NCBI RefSeq assembly: GCF_004912145.1
Contig: NZ_STGT01000008.1
Span: 1-64,000 of the forward strand
Reading direction: 5' to 3'
DNA from: Peteryoungia rhizophila
GTDB lineage: Bacteria > Pseudomonadota > Alphaproteobacteria > Rhizobiales > Rhizobiaceae
Length of the DNA stretch: 64,000 bases
Below the pieces are notes generated by a model, which saw only the letters and a program-made list of their open reading frames with translations, searched no databases and was not told where the DNA came from. Positions 8,731 through 17,506 of the stretch are shown here, in pieces. Position numbers and translations under genes: made by a program. Position 1 is the first letter of the stretch, and each line of letters starts with the position of its first letter.

Positions 8731-10161
8731 CTACGGCCTCACTGAGGCGCCCGAATTGGTGTCCGCAATCAGGTTCGAGCGCTTGCGGCTCTGATACTGT
8801 CCTTGCCCGGCCTCCACGACAGAGCCGCGTTCCATGATCGTCTGGCCGCGAACGAGCAGACGCACCGGCCAGCCCTGAATATCTTGGCCTTCATAGGGCG
8901 TGTAGTCGGCACCGTGCTGGAGGATCTCGTTTGTCAGGGTCACGCGCTCCTGCGGATCCCAGAGCGCGATGTCGGCATCCGAACCGATCGCGATCGTGCC
9001 CTTTTGCGGGTACATGCCGTAGAGCTTTGCGTGGTTGGTCGAGGTCACCGCGACGAAGCGGTTGATGTCGATCCGGCCTTTCATCACCCCTTCGGAAAAG
9101 AGGATGGGCAGGCGGGTTGCTACGCCCGGAATGCCGTTCGGTATCCAGCGAAAATGCCGCTTGCCCTTCTCGTTCAGCTTTCCTTCCGGATCGTCGAAGC
9201 GGAAGGGGCAGTGGTCTGAGGAGAAGAGGTCGAAGACGCCCTGCTCGATTCCTTCCCAGCAGGCGTCCTGGCTTACCTTGTCGCGCGGTGGCGGGGAACA
9301 CACGAATTTCGCGCCGTCCAGACCTTCGAGGTCGAGATCATCTGCCGTCAGCATCAGATATTGCGGGCAGGTCTCGCCAGCGATCTTCTGGCCGCGTTGG
9401 CGGGCGCGGCGGATTTCCTCCATCGCCTCGCGGTTGGAGACATGGACGATGACGATCGGCACATCAACGATTTCGGCGAGTGAAAGGGCGCGATGCGTTG
9501 CTTCGCGCTCGGCGGCTACGGGCCGGGTGGTCGCGTGGTATTTCGGTGCGAGTTTCCCCTCTTCTTCATGCCGGCCGATCAGGTAGCGGATTGCGTCTTC
9601 GTTTTCGCAATGGACCATGACCAGCGCGCCGGTGCGACGCGCTGTATCGAGCGTCGCCAGGATCTCGTCGTCCCGCAGACGCAGGCCCTCATAGGTCATA
9701 AACACCTTGAGAGAGGTGTAGCCGTCTTCGACGAGAGCCGGCAGTTCCTGGCCGAGCACTTCCGCCGTCGGATCAGTGATCACGAGGTGGAAGGAAACGT
9801 CGACATGGCACTTCCCGTCGGCCTTGGCATGGTAGATCTTCAGTGCTTCGCGCAGGGACTGACCCTTTTCCTGCATGCAGAAGGCCAAGACCGTGCTGTT
9901 GCCCCCGATCGCCGCCGACCGAGTGCCGCTGTCGAAATCATCCGCCATCACGATGCCGTCGCCCGAGGGCTGGTCGAGATGCACATGGCTGTCGATCCCT
10001 CCGGGCAGCACGAAGAGGCCGGTCGCGTCGATGACCTCATCCGCTTCCGTGAGGTCTGCTGCCAGCGCCACGATCCGGCCATCCCTGATGCCGACATCGC
10101 TCACAAATGTGTCGCTTGCCGTCACCACCGTTCCGTTGCGGATCACCGTATCGAAGCGCAT
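8731..10161 (-). CDS. Dihydropyrimidinase/hydantoinase-type cyclic amidohydrolase
   Basis: This 476-residue enzyme of the amidohydrolase superfamily hydrolyses cyclic amide rings such as dihydropyrimidines, hydantoins or related imides. The full metal site is visible: HVH in GGIDSHVHLDQP, the carboxylated Lys in SLKVFMTY, His in VHCEN and VHVSN, and Asp in SSDHCPF. Length and order match D-hydantoinases and dihydropyrimidinases (about 460-490). It is the last gene of a minus-strand operon that starts with an amino-acid-type ABC importer, so the ring substrate or product is probably imported. Its 3' end faces the AKR-RidA gene across only 59 bp. The exact ring substrate is not readable. Confidence 0.87.
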   Translation of the reverse strand: MRFDTVIRNGTVVTASDTFVSDVGIRDGRIVALAADLTEADEVIDATGLFVLPGGIDSHVHLDQPSGDGIVMADDFDSGTRSAAIGGNSTVLAFCMQEKGQSLREALKIYHAKADGKCHVDVSFHLVITDPTAEVLGQELPALVEDGYTSLKVFMTYEGLRLRDDEILATLDTARRTGALVMVHCENEDAIRYLIGRHEEEGKLAPKYHATTRPVAAEREATHRALSLAEIVDVPIVIVHVSNREAMEEIRRARQRGQKIAGETCPQYLMLTADDLDLEGLDGAKFVCSPPPRDKVSQDACWEGIEQGVFDLFSSDHCPFRFDDPEGKLNEKGKRHFRWIPNGIPGVATRLPILFSEGVMKGRIDINRFVAVTSTNHAKLYGMYPQKGTIAIGSDADIALWDPQERVTLTNEILQHGADYTPYEGQDIQGWPVRLLVRGQTIMERGSVVEAGQGQYQSRKRSNLIADTNSGASVRP

Positions 10162-10186
10162 CAGTCAGTCCTCTTGTCGTTGCTGT

Positions 10187-11479
10187 TCAACTCGCCTTGG
10201 CCAGCCCGGCTTCGTTGGCGAGGATCCGGTCGAGGGCTGCTGTAAATCGGTCCACCTCCTCGATGGTGTTGTAATGCACCATCGAGACGCGCAGCATGCC
10301 GCCATGGTCGGTCAGTCCGAGATATTCGGCAAGCCGACGGGAGTGAAAATCGCCGAAGCGCATGGCGATCTTCTCGGCGTCCATGGCCTTGCAGAGGTCG
10401 GCAGCCTCGCGTCCATCGAAACGGAAGGCGATGGTCGGGACGCGTTTGCTGTCGCGGTTCATGGCTTGGCCGACGATCATGCAGTCATTGCGCGAACGCA
10501 GATAGGTCAGCAGGTGCTCGGTCAGCGCGTCTTCCTGTGCGGTGATCGCATCGTAAGCCGCTTCGATCTTTTGCCGGGTCGAGCCTGTCTGGCCGGCCTT
10601 TTCGCCGAGTGCCACGAGATAGTCGACGATACCGCAGATCGAATAGGCGAGCTCGTAGTTGGGATTGCCCGGCTCCAGTTTGCCCGGCACTTTATCCTTG
10701 CCGTAGAAGTAGTGATAAAGCGGGTCGAGCTCCAGCAGCAGATCGTACTTGCCATACATCAGCGCGTAATGCGGACCGTAGGTCTTGTAGAGGCTGAACA
10801 CGTAGTAATCGACGTCAAAGGCTTGTACGTCGACCGCCCTATGTGGCGCATAGGCCACCGCATCGACGCAGATTCTGGCTCCACGGGCGTGGACGAAATC
10901 GGCGATCTCGCGGATCGGGTTGATCGATCCCAGCAGGTTCGAGCAATGGGTGACGCAGACCAGTTTCGTCCGCTCGCTCATGAGGGGCGCGAGGTCGGCA
11001 AGGTCAAGTGTCAGGGTTTCCTTGTTCAGCGGCCAGATCTTCAGCACGATGCCGCGTTCCTGCAGCCGATCCCAGGGGCCGATATTCGATTCGTGGTCCG
11101 AGATGGTGATGACGATCTCATCGCCTTCTGAAAGTTGGCTGTGCATGCCCCGGGCGAGGTTCTGCAACAGCGCGGTTGTCGAGTTTCCGAAGACGATCTC
11201 TTCGGGACGGCCGGCATTGACCAGCTGCATGGCAGCGGTGCGGGCCTCGTAGAGGGCGGCCGCTGCCGCCTGCGAAACCTCATAGGAGCCGCCGATCTGG
11301 ACGTTCTTCTCATAGAGGAAGGTGTTGATGCGCTCGACGGCGCCTTTCAGGATCTGCGAACCGCCGGCATTGTCGAAGAAGGTCCAGCCGCGGGCGAGGC
11401 CCGGGAACTGGCTGCGGACGAAATCCAGATCGAGCGCCTTGGTGGAAGGGATGGCCATAGCGGGGTGTCCTCCAGTCAT
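10187..11479 (-). CDS. Cysteine desulfurase-like class V PLP enzyme
   Basis: This is a 430-residue fold-type I PLP enzyme of the cysteine desulfurase-like group. The N-terminal FFDNAGGSQ segment, the NSTTALLQNLARG phosphate loop, HCSNLLGSINPI, the Asp region CVDAVAYAPHRAVD, and the probable Schiff-base Lys in FSLYKTYGPHYAL are visible. It lacks neighbours of Fe-S assembly and instead sits between an ABC importer and a hydantoinase, so it is more likely a lyase, desulfurase or aminotransferase acting on an imported amino acid derivative. Start ATG 11479 is supported by an in-frame GAGGAC upstream. 11458 (MAIPS) is an alternative. Confidence 0.82.
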   Translation of the reverse strand: MTGGHPAMAIPSTKALDLDFVRSQFPGLARGWTFFDNAGGSQILKGAVERINTFLYEKNVQIGGSYEVSQAAAAALYEARTAAMQLVNAGRPEEIVFGNSTTALLQNLARGMHSQLSEGDEIVITISDHESNIGPWDRLQERGIVLKIWPLNKETLTLDLADLAPLMSERTKLVCVTHCSNLLGSINPIREIADFVHARGARICVDAVAYAPHRAVDVQAFDVDYYVFSLYKTYGPHYALMYGKYDLLLELDPLYHYFYGKDKVPGKLEPGNPNYELAYSICGIVDYLVALGEKAGQTGSTRQKIEAAYDAITAQEDALTEHLLTYLRSRNDCMIVGQAMNRDSKRVPTIAFRFDGREAADLCKAMDAEKIAMRFGDFHSRRLAEYLGLTDHGGMLRVSMVHYNTIEEVDRFTAALDRILANEAGLAKAS

Positions 11480-11488
11480 TGTTCTTGT

Positions 11489-12238
11489 TCAGTGGTTGAG
11501 GACAGCGCGCAGGAAGCCGCGCGTGCGCTCGTGCTTGGGGGCGTCGAATATTTCTTCCGGTTTGCCGCTTTCGACCAGCCGTCCGCCATCCATGAAGATC
11601 ACACGGTCGGCGACCTGGCGGGCAAACCCCATTTCGTGAGTGACGACGACCATGGTCACGCCGGAGCCCGCAAGCTTGCGCATGACATCCAGCACCTCGC
11701 CGACCATTTCCGGATCGAGCGCCGAGGTGGGCTCGTCGAAAAGCAGGACGCGCGGCTCCATGGCCAGCGCCCGGGCGATTGCGACGCGCTGCTGTTGTCC
11801 ACCCGACAGATGGCCCGGGAATTTTTCCGCCTGTTCCGAGATGCCTACCCGGGCGAGCAGTTCACGCGCCTTGCGTTCTGCTTCCGCTTGCCCCGTGCCA
11901 CGCACCCGCATCGGGGCGAGCATGACATTCTTCAGCACCGTCATGTGCGGGAAGAGGTTGAAGGACTGGAAAACCATGCCGACTTCGGCGCGCACCTTGG
12001 CAAGGGCAGGGCCGGGCTCGACGCGGATGCCGTCGACGGTGATGCGGCTTTCGGGTGCGAAGGCTTCGAGATGGTTGATGCAACGGATGAGCGTAGACTT
12101 GCCCGAGCCCGATGGGCCAATGACACAAACGACCTCGCCTTCGGCGATGTCGAGGTCGATGTCGCGCAACACGGTGAAGGTGCCATAGGCCTTGGTCAGC
12201 CCACGGATGGAGATGAGGGGCGCGATCGTTCCGGTCAT
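11489..12238 (-). CDS. Polar amino-acid-type ABC transporter ATP-binding protein
   Basis: This is an ATPase of a PAAT-family importer, 249 residues. The Walker A motif is GPSGSGKSTL, the Q-loop reads VFQSFNLFPHMTVL, the signature is LSGGQQQRVAIARAL, Walker B is LLFDEPTSALDPEMV and the H-loop is VVTHEMGFA. All are GlnQ/HisP hallmarks. The ATG at 12238 overlaps the permease stop as ATGA, so the upstream extension is rejected. It energises the permease at 12238-12909 with the binding protein at 12971-13765. Confidence 0.93.
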   Translation of the reverse strand: MTGTIAPLISIRGLTKAYGTFTVLRDIDLDIAEGEVVCVIGPSGSGKSTLIRCINHLEAFAPESRITVDGIRVEPGPALAKVRAEVGMVFQSFNLFPHMTVLKNVMLAPMRVRGTGQAEAERKARELLARVGISEQAEKFPGHLSGGQQQRVAIARALAMEPRVLLFDEPTSALDPEMVGEVLDVMRKLAGSGVTMVVVTHEMGFARQVADRVIFMDGGRLVESGKPEEIFDAPKHERTRGFLRAVLNH

Positions 12239-12909
12239 CAGCGTTTCCCCCGGCTGAAGTGTTTCTCGAGGCGCGAGACGATGGCGACCATCGGCCACAG
12301 GAGCGCGATGTAGATCAGCGCCGCCCCGATGAGCGGTGTCGGGTTGGCCGAGAGCGCCTGGGCCTGGGTGGCCTGCTTGAGGAGATCCGGCATGGCGACG
12401 ACGGAGGCGAGTGCCGTGTCCTTCATGACGTTGATGCAGTTGTTGGTGAGCGGCGGAATGACGATGCGGATCGCCTGGGGCAGGATCACATCGACCATGG
12501 TGTGGCGATTGGAAAGCCCGAGGGCTGCGGAAGCCTCGAACTGGCCATGCGGGATCGCCTCGATGCCGGCGCGGAAGATTTCAGCTGTATAGGCTGCTGA
12601 AACCAGCGACAGCGCGGCGACGGCCGAGAGGAAAGGCGACAGCCTGATGCCGACGAAGGGCAGGGCGTAATAGACAACAATCAGCAATACCAAAAGTGGG
12701 ATCGAGCGGAAGATGTCGATATAGCCGCGGATCAGCAGCTTGAAAAAAGTCGGCGCGTAAAGGCGGGCGACCGCAAGAAACAGTCCGCCTGCAAGACCGA
12801 CCAGAATACTGGTCACACCGATCTGCAGTGTTACCACCAGACCCCAGAGGAGGGCCGGCAGGCTGTCAGCCAGGACCTGCAAATTGAAAAAGGTATTGAG
12901 GAGTGTCAT
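12238..12909 (-). CDS. Polar amino-acid-type ABC permease
   Basis: This is a 223-residue inner-membrane permease of the HisM/GlnP type. It has GLVVTLQIGVTSILVG near the start, IDIFRSIPLLVLLIVVYYALP, and the EAA loop AALGLSNRHTMVDVILPQAIRIVIPP. About five transmembrane helices are evident. A single permease gene is present, so it probably works as a homodimer. It overlaps the ATPase gene by the ATGA junction and follows the binding-protein gene by about 60 bp. Confidence 0.93.
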   Translation of the reverse strand: MTLLNTFFNLQVLADSLPALLWGLVVTLQIGVTSILVGLAGGLFLAVARLYAPTFFKLLIRGYIDIFRSIPLLVLLIVVYYALPFVGIRLSPFLSAVAALSLVSAAYTAEIFRAGIEAIPHGQFEASAALGLSNRHTMVDVILPQAIRIVIPPLTNNCINVMKDTALASVVAMPDLLKQATQAQALSANPTPLIGAALIYIALLWPMVAIVSRLEKHFSRGKR

Positions 12910-12970
12910 GCCGCATCGGCTCCCTTGGTGAACCGGCGGAACGTATCCGTCCCGCCGGATGCATCACAGG

Positions 12971-13765
12971 TTACTTGCCCTTGGGCATGTCGAGAACGGT
13001 GACCGTCGAGGTCGTGTCTTCGGCCTTGGCACCGAACCAGGTCTCGTGCAGCTGCGCGATGAAGCCTTCCTGCTTGAGCGTGGTGATCACGGCATTGACT
13101 TCGGTGGCGAGCGGATCGTCCTTGTTGAACATGATCGAGTATTTCTCACCGGTCGGAATACGCTCGACGACCTTCAGTTCCGGCTTGTCCTTCACGTAGT
13201 AGAGCAGGGCCGGGATGTCGGAGATGTAGCCGTCGACGCGGCCAGCGACGAGGTCGAGCATGGCCGGCTGCAGGCCTTCGAAGCGGCGGATCTCGCCAAG
13301 CTTGTATTCGGCCTTGTTGGCGTCTGCCCACATGTCGCCGGTCGAGCCGGTGTCGACCCCGACGACCTTCTCGCCCATGTCCTTGAGGCCCATGATGCCG
13401 GAGGCGGCGGTCACGGTCAGGGACTGGTCGCTGTCATAATAGGGCTGCGCGAAGGAGACGGATTCGAGGCGCTTCTCGGTGATGGTGATCGAAGAGACCG
13501 CCATGTTGATGCGACCAGACTGGACCGCCGGGAAGAGGCCGTTGAACGGCGTGTTGACGAATTCGACAGTCTTGCCGAGGCGCTTGGCGATCTCGTTGAC
13601 GAGATCGACCTCGAAGCCCGTAACCTTGCCGCTGGCGTCTTCGAATTCCCACGGGACGTTGCCGATGTTTGCGCCGACGGTCAGGTCTGCGGCCTGAGCG
13701 CTGGTTGCGAATGCGGCCAGCAGGCCCGCAAAGATGGTTGCCTTGAAGGTGGTTGAACGTGTCAT
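12971..13765 (-). CDS. Polar amino-acid-type ABC substrate-binding protein
   Basis: This is a periplasmic binding protein of family 3 (SBP_bac_3), 264 residues. The signal peptide runs from MTRSTTFKATIF to the Ala-rich SAQA-A cleavage site, followed by LTVGANIGNVPWEF, GFEVDLVNEIAKRLG and the hinge region GRINMAVSSITITEKR. Start 13765 has AAGGGGAAC directly upstream. The longer frame start would run through the operator region. It is the first gene of the minus-strand operon and is divergent from the GntR gene at 13918. The ligand is presumably an amino acid or an amino-acid-like ring opening product. Confidence 0.92.
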   Translation of the reverse strand: MTRSTTFKATIFAGLLAAFATSAQAADLTVGANIGNVPWEFEDASGKVTGFEVDLVNEIAKRLGKTVEFVNTPFNGLFPAVQSGRINMAVSSITITEKRLESVSFAQPYYDSDQSLTVTAASGIMGLKDMGEKVVGVDTGSTGDMWADANKAEYKLGEIRRFEGLQPAMLDLVAGRVDGYISDIPALLYYVKDKPELKVVERIPTGEKYSIMFNKDDPLATEVNAVITTLKQEGFIAQLHETWFGAKAEDTTSTVTVLDMPKGK

Positions 13766-13812
13766 GAGAGTTCCCCTTGTTTTTTGAACATGACTCAATC
13801 TACATTGGTCTA

Positions 13813-13827
13813 ACTGGTCAGACCAGT
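13813..13827. promoter_or_regulatory. FadR-type GntR operator
   Basis: ACTGGTCAGACCAGT is a perfect palindrome about a single central base. It contains TGGTnnnACCA, the core established for FadR-subfamily GntR regulators. It lies in the 152-bp gap between the divergent binding-protein operon and the GntR gene and would control both. Confidence 0.7.
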
Positions 13828-13917
13828 CAGGCCAAACAAGCATGCTGCTTTGTGCTTGGCAAGGGGCGGCCAGAAAAAATACACTGCGGAAACGTTAGCC
13901 GCCGGGGAAGGGACTGC

Positions 13918-14616
13918 ATGTTCAACAAGACGCTCGTTCCGCAATCTGTGGCACGCGAGATTCAGGGAATGATCCAGTCCGGGCAATTGAAGCCGGGAGA
14001 AAAGATCCCTTCCCAGCGGGATTTCTCCCAGAAGTTCGGCATCAGCCGAGCGTCCCTGCGCGAAGCGCTGCTGACGTTGGAAACGCTCGGGTTGCTGAAG
14101 ACCGAGGCTGGGCGAGGCACATTCGTTGCCAGCCCTTCTGTGCTCAGTTCGGGTGCGACGGGGCATATGGCGCCCTGGCGCTATTCCGACAGCTATTCCG
14201 TCTTCGACGTCTTCCAGACCCGTATTCTGCTCGAAGGCGAAATCGCAAGGCTGGCCGCCGGTCGCCTGACCCAGTTGCAACTCGACAAGATGGAGCAAGC
14301 GACGCGGAGGATGGAAGAGTGCTGGGCAAGCCAGGATCTGCTCGCCAATGTCGAGGCCGACCTGGAGTTTCACGGCACCATCGTCTCCGCCTGCTCGAAC
14401 GCCATGCTGAAGGCGCTGTATCAGACGGTGCGTGACCAGGTGACCGAGACGCAGCGTCAGCCGATCCCGATCACCGATCCCGAGCGCATGCGGGACTCGA
14501 TCGGCGAGCACCGCAAGATCATCGCGGCGCTCAGGGCCAATGACGGTGCGCGGGCGAAGCTCGAGATGGAAGCTCATATCCGCAACACCGCGCGCTGCGC
14601 GGGACTTGAGCCGTAG
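13918..14616 (+). CDS. GntR family regulator, FadR subfamily
   Basis: This is a 232-residue regulator. The winged helix spans residues about 1-75 (REIQGMIQSGQLKPGEKIPSQ, FGISRASLREALLTLETLGLL, then the wing EAGRGTFV). The rest is an FCD domain with LEFHGTIV and IGEHRKIIAAL carrying the metal/ligand residues. ATG 13918 follows GGGGAAGGG, an excellent ribosome site. The longer frame would include the operator. Its position opposite the amino-acid ABC/hydantoinase operon and the palindrome between them mark it as the local regulator. Confidence 0.9.
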   Translation: MFNKTLVPQSVAREIQGMIQSGQLKPGEKIPSQRDFSQKFGISRASLREALLTLETLGLLKTEAGRGTFVASPSVLSSGATGHMAPWRYSDSYSVFDVFQTRILLEGEIARLAAGRLTQLQLDKMEQATRRMEECWASQDLLANVEADLEFHGTIVSACSNAMLKALYQTVRDQVTETQRQPIPITDPERMRDSIGEHRKIIAALRANDGARAKLEMEAHIRNTARCAGLEP

Positions 14617-14637
14617 CCGTCATCCGCCGCGTAACGG

Positions 14638-14754
14638 TCAGACGGATCTGATGGCACCGCCATCTACCCTGATCTTGCTTCCCGTCACATAAGAGGCTGG
14701 CTCTGAGGCCAGGAAAACGGCAACGGCGGCGAATTCCTCTGGCCGACCGTAGCG
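14638..14754 (-). pseudogene. Remnant C-terminus of a short-chain dehydrogenase
   Basis: The minus strand encodes a 38-residue tail, RYGRPEEF then VAVFLASEPASYVTG then KIRVDGG, ending in TGA. This is the conserved end of SDR oxidoreductases (GRPEE, FLAS, YVTG, DGG). Upstream the frame runs into a terminator hairpin and then a stop at 14809, with no Rossmann fold or YxxxK motif. About 85 percent of the gene is therefore missing. It looks like the scar of a deletion next to the GntR cluster. Confidence 0.75.
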
Positions 14755-14756
14755 AG

Positions 14757-14779
14757 AAAGCCCCCATAGTGGGGCTTTT
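14757..14779 (+). terminator. Rho-independent terminator
   Basis: AAAGCCCC (14757-14764) pairs with GGGGCTTT (14771-14778) across a six-base loop, followed by T and the partly T-rich GCGTTT. It has the same stem as the terminator at 35-57. It would end transcripts from the GntR gene on the plus strand. Confidence 0.65.
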
Positions 14780-14903
14780 GCGTTTCTGACATCCAGTCGG
14801 CAGCGCACTTATTCCACCCAGCCCTCGGCCACCGGATCCGCAGTAGAAACCTGACCTGCGTAACCGGTCTCAAAACGCGAACTCCGGTGCTTGCGTGGCA
14901 AAC

Positions 14904-16304
14904 TTAGAACGACAGTATTGCTGCGTTCACTCTGTTGCGCCAGCCTCGTGCGCCGGCCAATTCCGGCGGGAAGAGCCCCGGTATCGCGAAAAAGGATGCG
15001 GAGGGGTCGGTGGCGTCCATGCTGGCCGCCGCTGCAAGGACCTCGCTGCGACGGGGGTCGTTGCAATCGCCTCGCTTCTTCACCGATGCAATCCACACCC
15101 CAACCGCATAGGCCGTCGCTGCCGCTGTCTCGCCCATCGCCAGCATGTCGACGGCGGGCGATAAGAGCCGCTGCGGCAATTTTTGCGTCGTGTCGAGCGC
15201 GATCTGGAGGTTGCGATGGTCTATGGTTGGATTGGAAAAACGGGCCAGGAGATCATCGATGTAGGCGGGAAGATCGATGCCTGGTACCGGGTCGAGCGTA
15301 GAGACGACCTCTTCCATATGTATGCGCGCCTTTGCCGCCAGATCCGGTTTGGCCATCACGTCGCGGATGTAGTCAAGGTTTTCGAGGATCCCGAGATGGG
15401 CGAGAAGCGTATGGGTGCCATTGAGCAGCCGCAGCTTCATCTTCTCGTACGGCTCGACATTGTCAGTGAAGATGGCGCCGGCGGCCTCCCAGGCCGGCCG
15501 GCCGGAAACGAAGTCATCTTCAACGACCCATTGTAAGAATGGCTCCGTGTCGATTGCCAGTGCGTCCTGGGCTCCGAGCAGCTTTTCGGCACGGTGCCTC
15601 GTGGTGTGGGTTGCGGCCGGCACGATGCGGTCGACCATGGAGCAGGGAAAACGACCCTTTTCGGCGATCCAATCCGCGAGTGCCGGATCGCGCAGCCGGG
15701 CCATCTCCAGGACCAGGCGGCGCACGACCTTGCCGTTGGATGGAAGGTTGTCGCAACAGAGAACCGTGTAGGGAGCAAGCCCTGCCGCGCGCCGCAGGGC
15801 AAGGCCCTCAACGAGGAAGCCCAGCACACCGACAGGCGCATCTGGCCTCCCAAGGTCCGCGGCAACGGCTTGATGAGTGTGGTCCAACCCGCCCGTTGCC
15901 GGATCAAGGCCATAGGCTTTTTCCGACACGGTGATCGTCACCACGCGGATCGCCGGATCGGCCAGGGCCGAGAGAACACGAGCACGATCGGACGCGGCAC
16001 AGATCCAGTCGACGGTCGCGCCGATGACTTCGGAATGATCGCCTGTCTCGCTCCGCGTTGTGATGGAGTATAGCCCATTCTGGGCGGCGAGCGCTTCGAC
16101 CGGGTCGGGCGAACGCAGGTTTACGGCAATGATGCCCCAGGGTCCGAAGTCGGCTTCCAGAGCATGCTGCGTGAACACCGCCTGATGCGCTCTGTGGAAG
16201 GCGCCGATCCCGATATGCACGATGCCGGGTTTCAGTTTCGTCCGGTCGAAACGCGGTTGACGAACCGTGTCCGGAAGACCTGTCGTGCTGGAGAGCCTTT
16301 GCAA
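14904..16304 (-). CDS. uxuB: Mannitol dehydrogenase family; fructuronate reductase-type
   Basis: This is a 466-residue NAD-dependent long-chain polyol dehydrogenase. The N-terminal Rossmann segment reads GIVHIGIGAFHRAHQAVFT and the substrate-domain signature is KLRLLNGTHTLLAHLG, with Lys and Asn catalytic residues. With uxuA immediately upstream it is expected to reduce D-fructuronate to D-mannonate in hexuronate breakdown. It starts two bases from the uxuA stop, within the operon regulator-TRAP-idnD-like-uxuA-uxuB. Related family members act on mannitol or arabinitol, so the assignment rests on context. Confidence 0.85.
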   Translation of the reverse strand: MQRLSSTTGLPDTVRQPRFDRTKLKPGIVHIGIGAFHRAHQAVFTQHALEADFGPWGIIAVNLRSPDPVEALAAQNGLYSITTRSETGDHSEVIGATVDWICAASDRARVLSALADPAIRVVTITVSEKAYGLDPATGGLDHTHQAVAADLGRPDAPVGVLGFLVEGLALRRAAGLAPYTVLCCDNLPSNGKVVRRLVLEMARLRDPALADWIAEKGRFPCSMVDRIVPAATHTTRHRAEKLLGAQDALAIDTEPFLQWVVEDDFVSGRPAWEAAGAIFTDNVEPYEKMKLRLLNGTHTLLAHLGILENLDYIRDVMAKPDLAAKARIHMEEVVSTLDPVPGIDLPAYIDDLLARFSNPTIDHRNLQIALDTTQKLPQRLLSPAVDMLAMGETAAATAYAVGVWIASVKKRGDCNDPRRSEVLAAAASMDATDPSASFFAIPGLFPPELAGARGWRNRVNAAILSF

Positions 16305-16306
16305 TA

Positions 16307-17506
16307 TCAGCCTCCCAGTCCGTAATGGGCATGCGACAGCGTGCGCTCGATGCCGCGAAGCTCTGCGAGACCCTTGAGCCTGCCGATGGCTGGATAGCCC
16401 GGCTGTGCACCACGCGTCAGGTCATCGAGGATTTCCTGCCCGTGGTCCGGGCGCATAGGAATTTGATGATCTTCACGCCCCTCCTTGCGCCGTCTTGCCT
16501 CCTCCGTCACCAGGGCTGCGATCACGGCTACCATGTCGGTCCCGCCTTCCAGATGCTCGTCTTCAAAGAAGGAGCAGGGGACTGTGTCGGTGTCGCGGGT
16601 CACGTTGCGGAGATGAACGAAATGGATGCGGTCGGCAAAGCGCTTGGCAAGAAAAGGCAGATCATTGTCAGGGCGCGCACCGAGCGATCCGGTGCAGAGC
16701 GTCACACCGTTGGCGCGGATATCAACGGCATCCAGCATGTGCGCATAGTCGGCCTCAGTTGAAAGTATGCGTGGCAGACCGAGCAGTGACCAAGGCGGAT
16801 CATCGCCGTGCGCACAGATATTGATGCCGACCTGCTCTGCGACCGGCGCGACTTCGTTCAGGAAATCGACGAGGTTCTGCTGCAGCCGTTCGCGGTTGAT
16901 GCCTTGGTAGGAGCGCAGCTTTTCGAGCAATTGCTCGAGCGTGTAGCCATCGGCAGAGCCCGGCAGGCCGGCACCGATATTCTTGCCGAGGGCCGTGATC
17001 TTCGCATCCTCCATGCCGGAGAAACGCCGTGCTGCCTCGTCGGTGAGCCAGTCCGGATAGTCCGCGGCAGCTTCAGGTCGCTTCAGGATATGGATGTCAA
17101 AGGCTGCAAAATCGACGAGATCAAAGCGCATGGCCTTTGCACCATGACCGGTTTCCCAGCGCAGATCCGTCCGCGTCCAGTCGAGGATGGGCATGAAGTT
17201 ATAGCAGACCGTTCGGATGCCCGAAGCCGACAGGCGTCTGAGCGTTTCCTGCCAGTTGGCGATGTGGCGCTTACAGTCGCCGGTCTGCGTCTTGATGTCC
17301 TCGGACATCGGAATGCTCTCGACCACATCCCAAACCAGACCGCCGGCGCGGATCGCGTCATGCCGTCTGGCAATCTCGTCTTCCGGCCAGACTTCCCCGG
17401 TTGCGATGTGGTGTAGTGCCGACACGATGCCCTCGGCACCCGCCTGGGCTGCATCTCTCACACTGACTTTGTCGATGGGGCCGAACCAGCGCCAAGTATG
17501 TCTCAT
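16307..17506 (-). CDS. uxuA: Mannonate dehydratase
   Basis: This is a 399-residue TIM-barrel enzyme converting D-mannonate to 2-keto-3-deoxygluconate. It opens with MRHTWRWFGPIDKVSV, continues with WDVVESIPMSEDIK and CYNFMPILDWTRTDL, and has metal-binding His, Cys and Asp around ICAHGDDPPW, TGSLGARPDND and HFVHLRNV. Length agrees with the family (about 390-400). Its ATG overlaps the stop of the dehydrogenase gene upstream (17503-17506) and its stop is two bases before uxuB, so all three are coupled. It is the most certain enzyme assignment in this operon. Confidence 0.94.
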   Translation of the reverse strand: MRHTWRWFGPIDKVSVRDAAQAGAEGIVSALHHIATGEVWPEDEIARRHDAIRAGGLVWDVVESIPMSEDIKTQTGDCKRHIANWQETLRRLSASGIRTVCYNFMPILDWTRTDLRWETGHGAKAMRFDLVDFAAFDIHILKRPEAAADYPDWLTDEAARRFSGMEDAKITALGKNIGAGLPGSADGYTLEQLLEKLRSYQGINRERLQQNLVDFLNEVAPVAEQVGINICAHGDDPPWSLLGLPRILSTEADYAHMLDAVDIRANGVTLCTGSLGARPDNDLPFLAKRFADRIHFVHLRNVTRDTDTVPCSFFEDEHLEGGTDMVAVIAALVTEEARRRKEGREDHQIPMRPDHGQEILDDLTRGAQPGYPAIGRLKGLAELRGIERTLSHAHYGLGG

